Position numbers and translations under genes: made by a program. Of a DNA stretch of 64,000 nucleotides, positions 61,261 to 64,000 are shown in pieces. The stretch is from Ceriagrion tenellum (Eukaryota; Arthropoda; Insecta; Odonata; Coenagrionidae), in the NCBI GenBank assembly GCA_963169105.1, contig OY720632.1:53291136-53355135 (forward strand), given 5' to 3'. Every line of letters begins with the position of its first letter. Positions within the stretch are counted from its first letter, which is position 1. The notes beneath the pieces were generated by a model that saw only the letters and a program-made list of their open reading frames with translations, made no database searches and was not told the origin of the DNA.

Positions 61261-63900
61261 AAAACAAGCACAGTTTCTAATACGTAGGATTTGGCCTCCA
61301 CGAGATGGAATTTTTTGGGAGCAGGATGGACCAGACTTACACTCAAGAGAAGAAATTTGAAGATTAGAGATGTGATGAGCGTAAAGATCTAATACACCTT
61401 GATCAGCAAATATCTATTAATACGATTGGTAATATCAATGGACTTGGGCCTAACACAGCTGAAGGTCATTCTTGTCATCTAAAATGGCTCTCGGGTCTTG
61501 CCGCGACTTAGCTTGTTGATATCAAGTTTTCATCACCATTGCAGGCAGTATTATTCCTCAAGATTCTGCTTACAATTGTAGAAAAAGCTCAATATCGACT
61601 AACAAAAAAAGAAATAGAACCCGAAAGCTATTTCAGAGGGCCTCAAACGGTGCGAAAACCCTCAGTCAAAGTTGACTCCATTGTCACCACAGAATAGATA
61701 TTACATATTGCAGCTCACACACAATTAATAAGAACAATTTCAAAGTACAACTAGTTTCACCCGCAATAAGTAATTTTTGATACGAGCACTTGTATGAGAC
61801 TTCTACTCCAAAGGACGAAAAATCTTTCGTTATCTGAATGTTCAACCTCTAGTACCCAGAAAGGCGCTAGGGAAAATGGTTCTTGATATCATGATGCTCG
61901 ACAGTCTAATATCTACCAGACGCAATACAAATAAAAGATGGTAAATAAATATGTCCCCCTTAGATTATGCATCAATTACGAACTCAAACCATGTGGAACT
62001 TTCTAATAACTTCGATAATTATGCCTGTAGTGTGAACTTAATATCTTGGCAGGCTCACATCTAGACTTCTCGTATTTGGCGTGACTCATCCCGCAGTCTC
62101 AGGGGATTTATTCAGAAAATCATGGCCATATTTGTATTCTGCTTAATATACGAATCACAAAATATTTCTGTAATGAATATACAAGGCTTGTTGAGTTCCC
62201 GAGATGAGTAATAGTGCTAAAAAAGAGACAATTCAATAAAATACTGCCAATGGAAAATTCCATCAATTGAGACTTATGGATCCAGATAGGGTTAACTATA
62301 CAGCTGGTTTTTTTGGATTCGTCGTATAAAACTAATACTCAAGGAGTCCACATAACGTTCGATGCGAATCAGAGCGAGATTGATTCAAAAAACACATGAA
62401 TTCTTATGTTATGCATCAATGCTCACATTAAAGGCAAACTATTGATTATTACGTATTGGTGACTTATTCCAACTGGAAAAACAATTACCGATAGCGTTAA
62501 AATACCATTGAAAAATTCCATTTCATTGCATAAGTACTATATGTTTATAAATTAAAAAATAACAACCAGCAAAGCAATTGGTTAATAAAATTTTAAATAA
62601 ATTATTTTTAATTATGGGTTAGGTACGATTACATGAGGCCAGCGAGTAAATACTTGAAATGATTTGCACATTGACTGTAAACCTAAATTGGCTCTGCGAA
62701 CAAATAGAGGAAACAAACGGATAAAATTCATGGCTACGAGATGGCTGGGCTAAAGAATTTTAAGGACTGACATAATCTGATAATATTCATCAGTGGACAC
62801 GAAACACAAACGAAAGATACTACAGTCGAATTTTATCCATTGTTTGCTTCTATCCAAGCAGTAGGTGTATTCTATGTGTAACTATACCCGAGGGTATGAA
62901 GATGGAAAAGATGCACTTGTAGCTGACGGATCTCATTATTTTTCTCAATGATTCTACCTCCATTTGTTAGGATGAATGATCTTATGCACATTTGTTCGTG
63001 GTCCAAATTTTAACGGAAATATTTTCAGCATGTTTTGCTTTGCAATTCCCTTGACTATCTGCCTGAAGTCTTTCATTCTCTTTTCTTCTTAAAATGGAAT
63101 GATGACGACTCACAAGTAATAAATTGGCTGAATTTTCTAAATTAAAAATGAATTTCAAGCATATATAATTAATTGATTTCAGTTATGAACCGCCGCCAAT
63201 TTGGTATGTGATGGCTGCAGTGTAACTTACAGTTTATACGTTAGTTATACGAGAGAGAATTCAGTATTATACGGGAAACAGACGTAAACCTAGTAACCTT
63301 ATATGCAAGGTAGCATCAACGAGTTATGGATGGAATGCCCAGAGGAAACGTCATCCTTCGTTATTGGATGGGTTTAATTTACGACCTATCTATTCGGTAA
63401 TCAGCTCAAAATCCCCATCATTATCCACAAAATACCTTCAGAAAGCTAGAATCCGTATATACGAGAACAATTAGCCGTAGATATACGTAGAATAGAGTAT
63501 AAAATTATTGATCTAGAATTATATTACATAAAGGGCACCTTTCCGTTCATATTCAACTCCTAAACATTGTGTTAAGGGAACACTAACAGCGTACAATGCG
63601 TAAAAGAACGTGAAAATTATCGGGCATTGCGGCACTCGCTTGGAATCAGTTGACACCTAGAATGGGCAAAAGAGCTGTTTGGCTGTATGAATTCACAAAT
63701 AAAAAAAAGAAAAAGTCATTTTACATTTTATTAAATATATTACTGCATATGGTTGCAGTAATTTCCAATGAATAGAGTTGGCATAAAAATAAAATCTACT
63801 TTGTAGATTTCATTATTACATGAAAAATTCGGTCCCGGCCTTACAGCAGTAGCTTAAACTTCACCTGCTTACTTTACTTTACTTATAAACTAGATTCTTT
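61261..63900. other. AT-rich upstream DNA without features
   Basis: No coding frames of note. Nothing was recognised apart from ordinary AT-rich simple sequence. Confidence 0.5.
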
Positions 63901-63969
63901 TCAGATAATTAATTCCACATTCAGATAATTAATTAATAATTTCACTTTCCACTTTTCAGATAATTAATT
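63901..63969. repeat. Three copies of TCAGATAATTAATT
   Basis: Identical 14-mers lie at 63901-63914, 63921-63934 and 63956-63969 with unequal spacers. Each contains TAATTAATT, a canonical Antp-class homeodomain core. The array may continue past the window edge. Confidence 0.9.
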
Positions 63970-64000
63970 CTATTAACGCACAATTAAATCAAACAATACC

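Noticed and set aside
1..64000. tRNA, rRNA or CRISPR features
   Set aside because: No B-box plus acceptor-stem combination, rRNA core or spaced direct-repeat array was seen on either strand by eye.

Overview
The window looks like arthropod (most likely insect) chromosomal DNA from a Hox cluster. One protein-coding exon can be identified securely: the first coding exon of Ultrabithorax (Ubx), on the minus strand at 27083-27818. It begins with the Ubx N-terminal signature MNSYFEQ.GFYGS. It then carries the patches YRFPLGLGVGMSPYA, RPPQDSPYD, CKLYSS, YKADC, RPAACTPD and GSWNSCSLNS. It ends at the FYPWMAIA hexapeptide motif, followed by a consensus splice donor (CAG|GTCAGT). No homeobox was found on the minus strand in the remaining 27 kb, so the homeodomain exon should lie beyond the left edge, across an intron longer than 27 kb. 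Large Ubx introns are usual. The exact species cannot be read from the sequence.

Layout. 1-27082 is the 5' part of the large Ubx intron, the region that holds abx/bx-type regulatory DNA in Drosophila. 27083-27818 is the coding exon. About 27819-29480 is the GC-rich 5'UTR/promoter zone with long CT/GA tracts. 29481-64000 lies upstream of Ubx, which in the canonical cluster order is the abd-A side (bxd/pbx-type regulatory DNA in Drosophila). Throughout both flanks, AT-rich DNA alternates with roughly twenty GC-rich, strongly purine/pyrimidine-skewed islands of 0.2-2.5 kb. These islands create many long but low-complexity open frames that I do not regard as genes; they are better candidates for cis-regulatory or GAGA-factor/Polycomb-type DNA.

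Mobile and repeat content. A decayed piggyBac-type transposase lies at about 44860-45961 (+). Three 170-195 bp fold-back (MITE-like) elements lie at 4811-4984, 22368-22550 and 47961-48155, and the last two are clearly related. Several short-looped, near-perfect hairpins occur at 19944-19984, 33268-33356, 38927-38970 and 50268-50337. There is a 61-bp tandem dimer at 25063-25184, and a 14-bp homeodomain-like motif repeated three times at 63901-63969. I saw no tRNA, rRNA, CRISPR or known Hox-cluster miRNA (mir-10, iab-4) by eye.

Apart from Ubx and the transposon remnant, functional statements about the non-coding DNA are inferences from composition and motif content.
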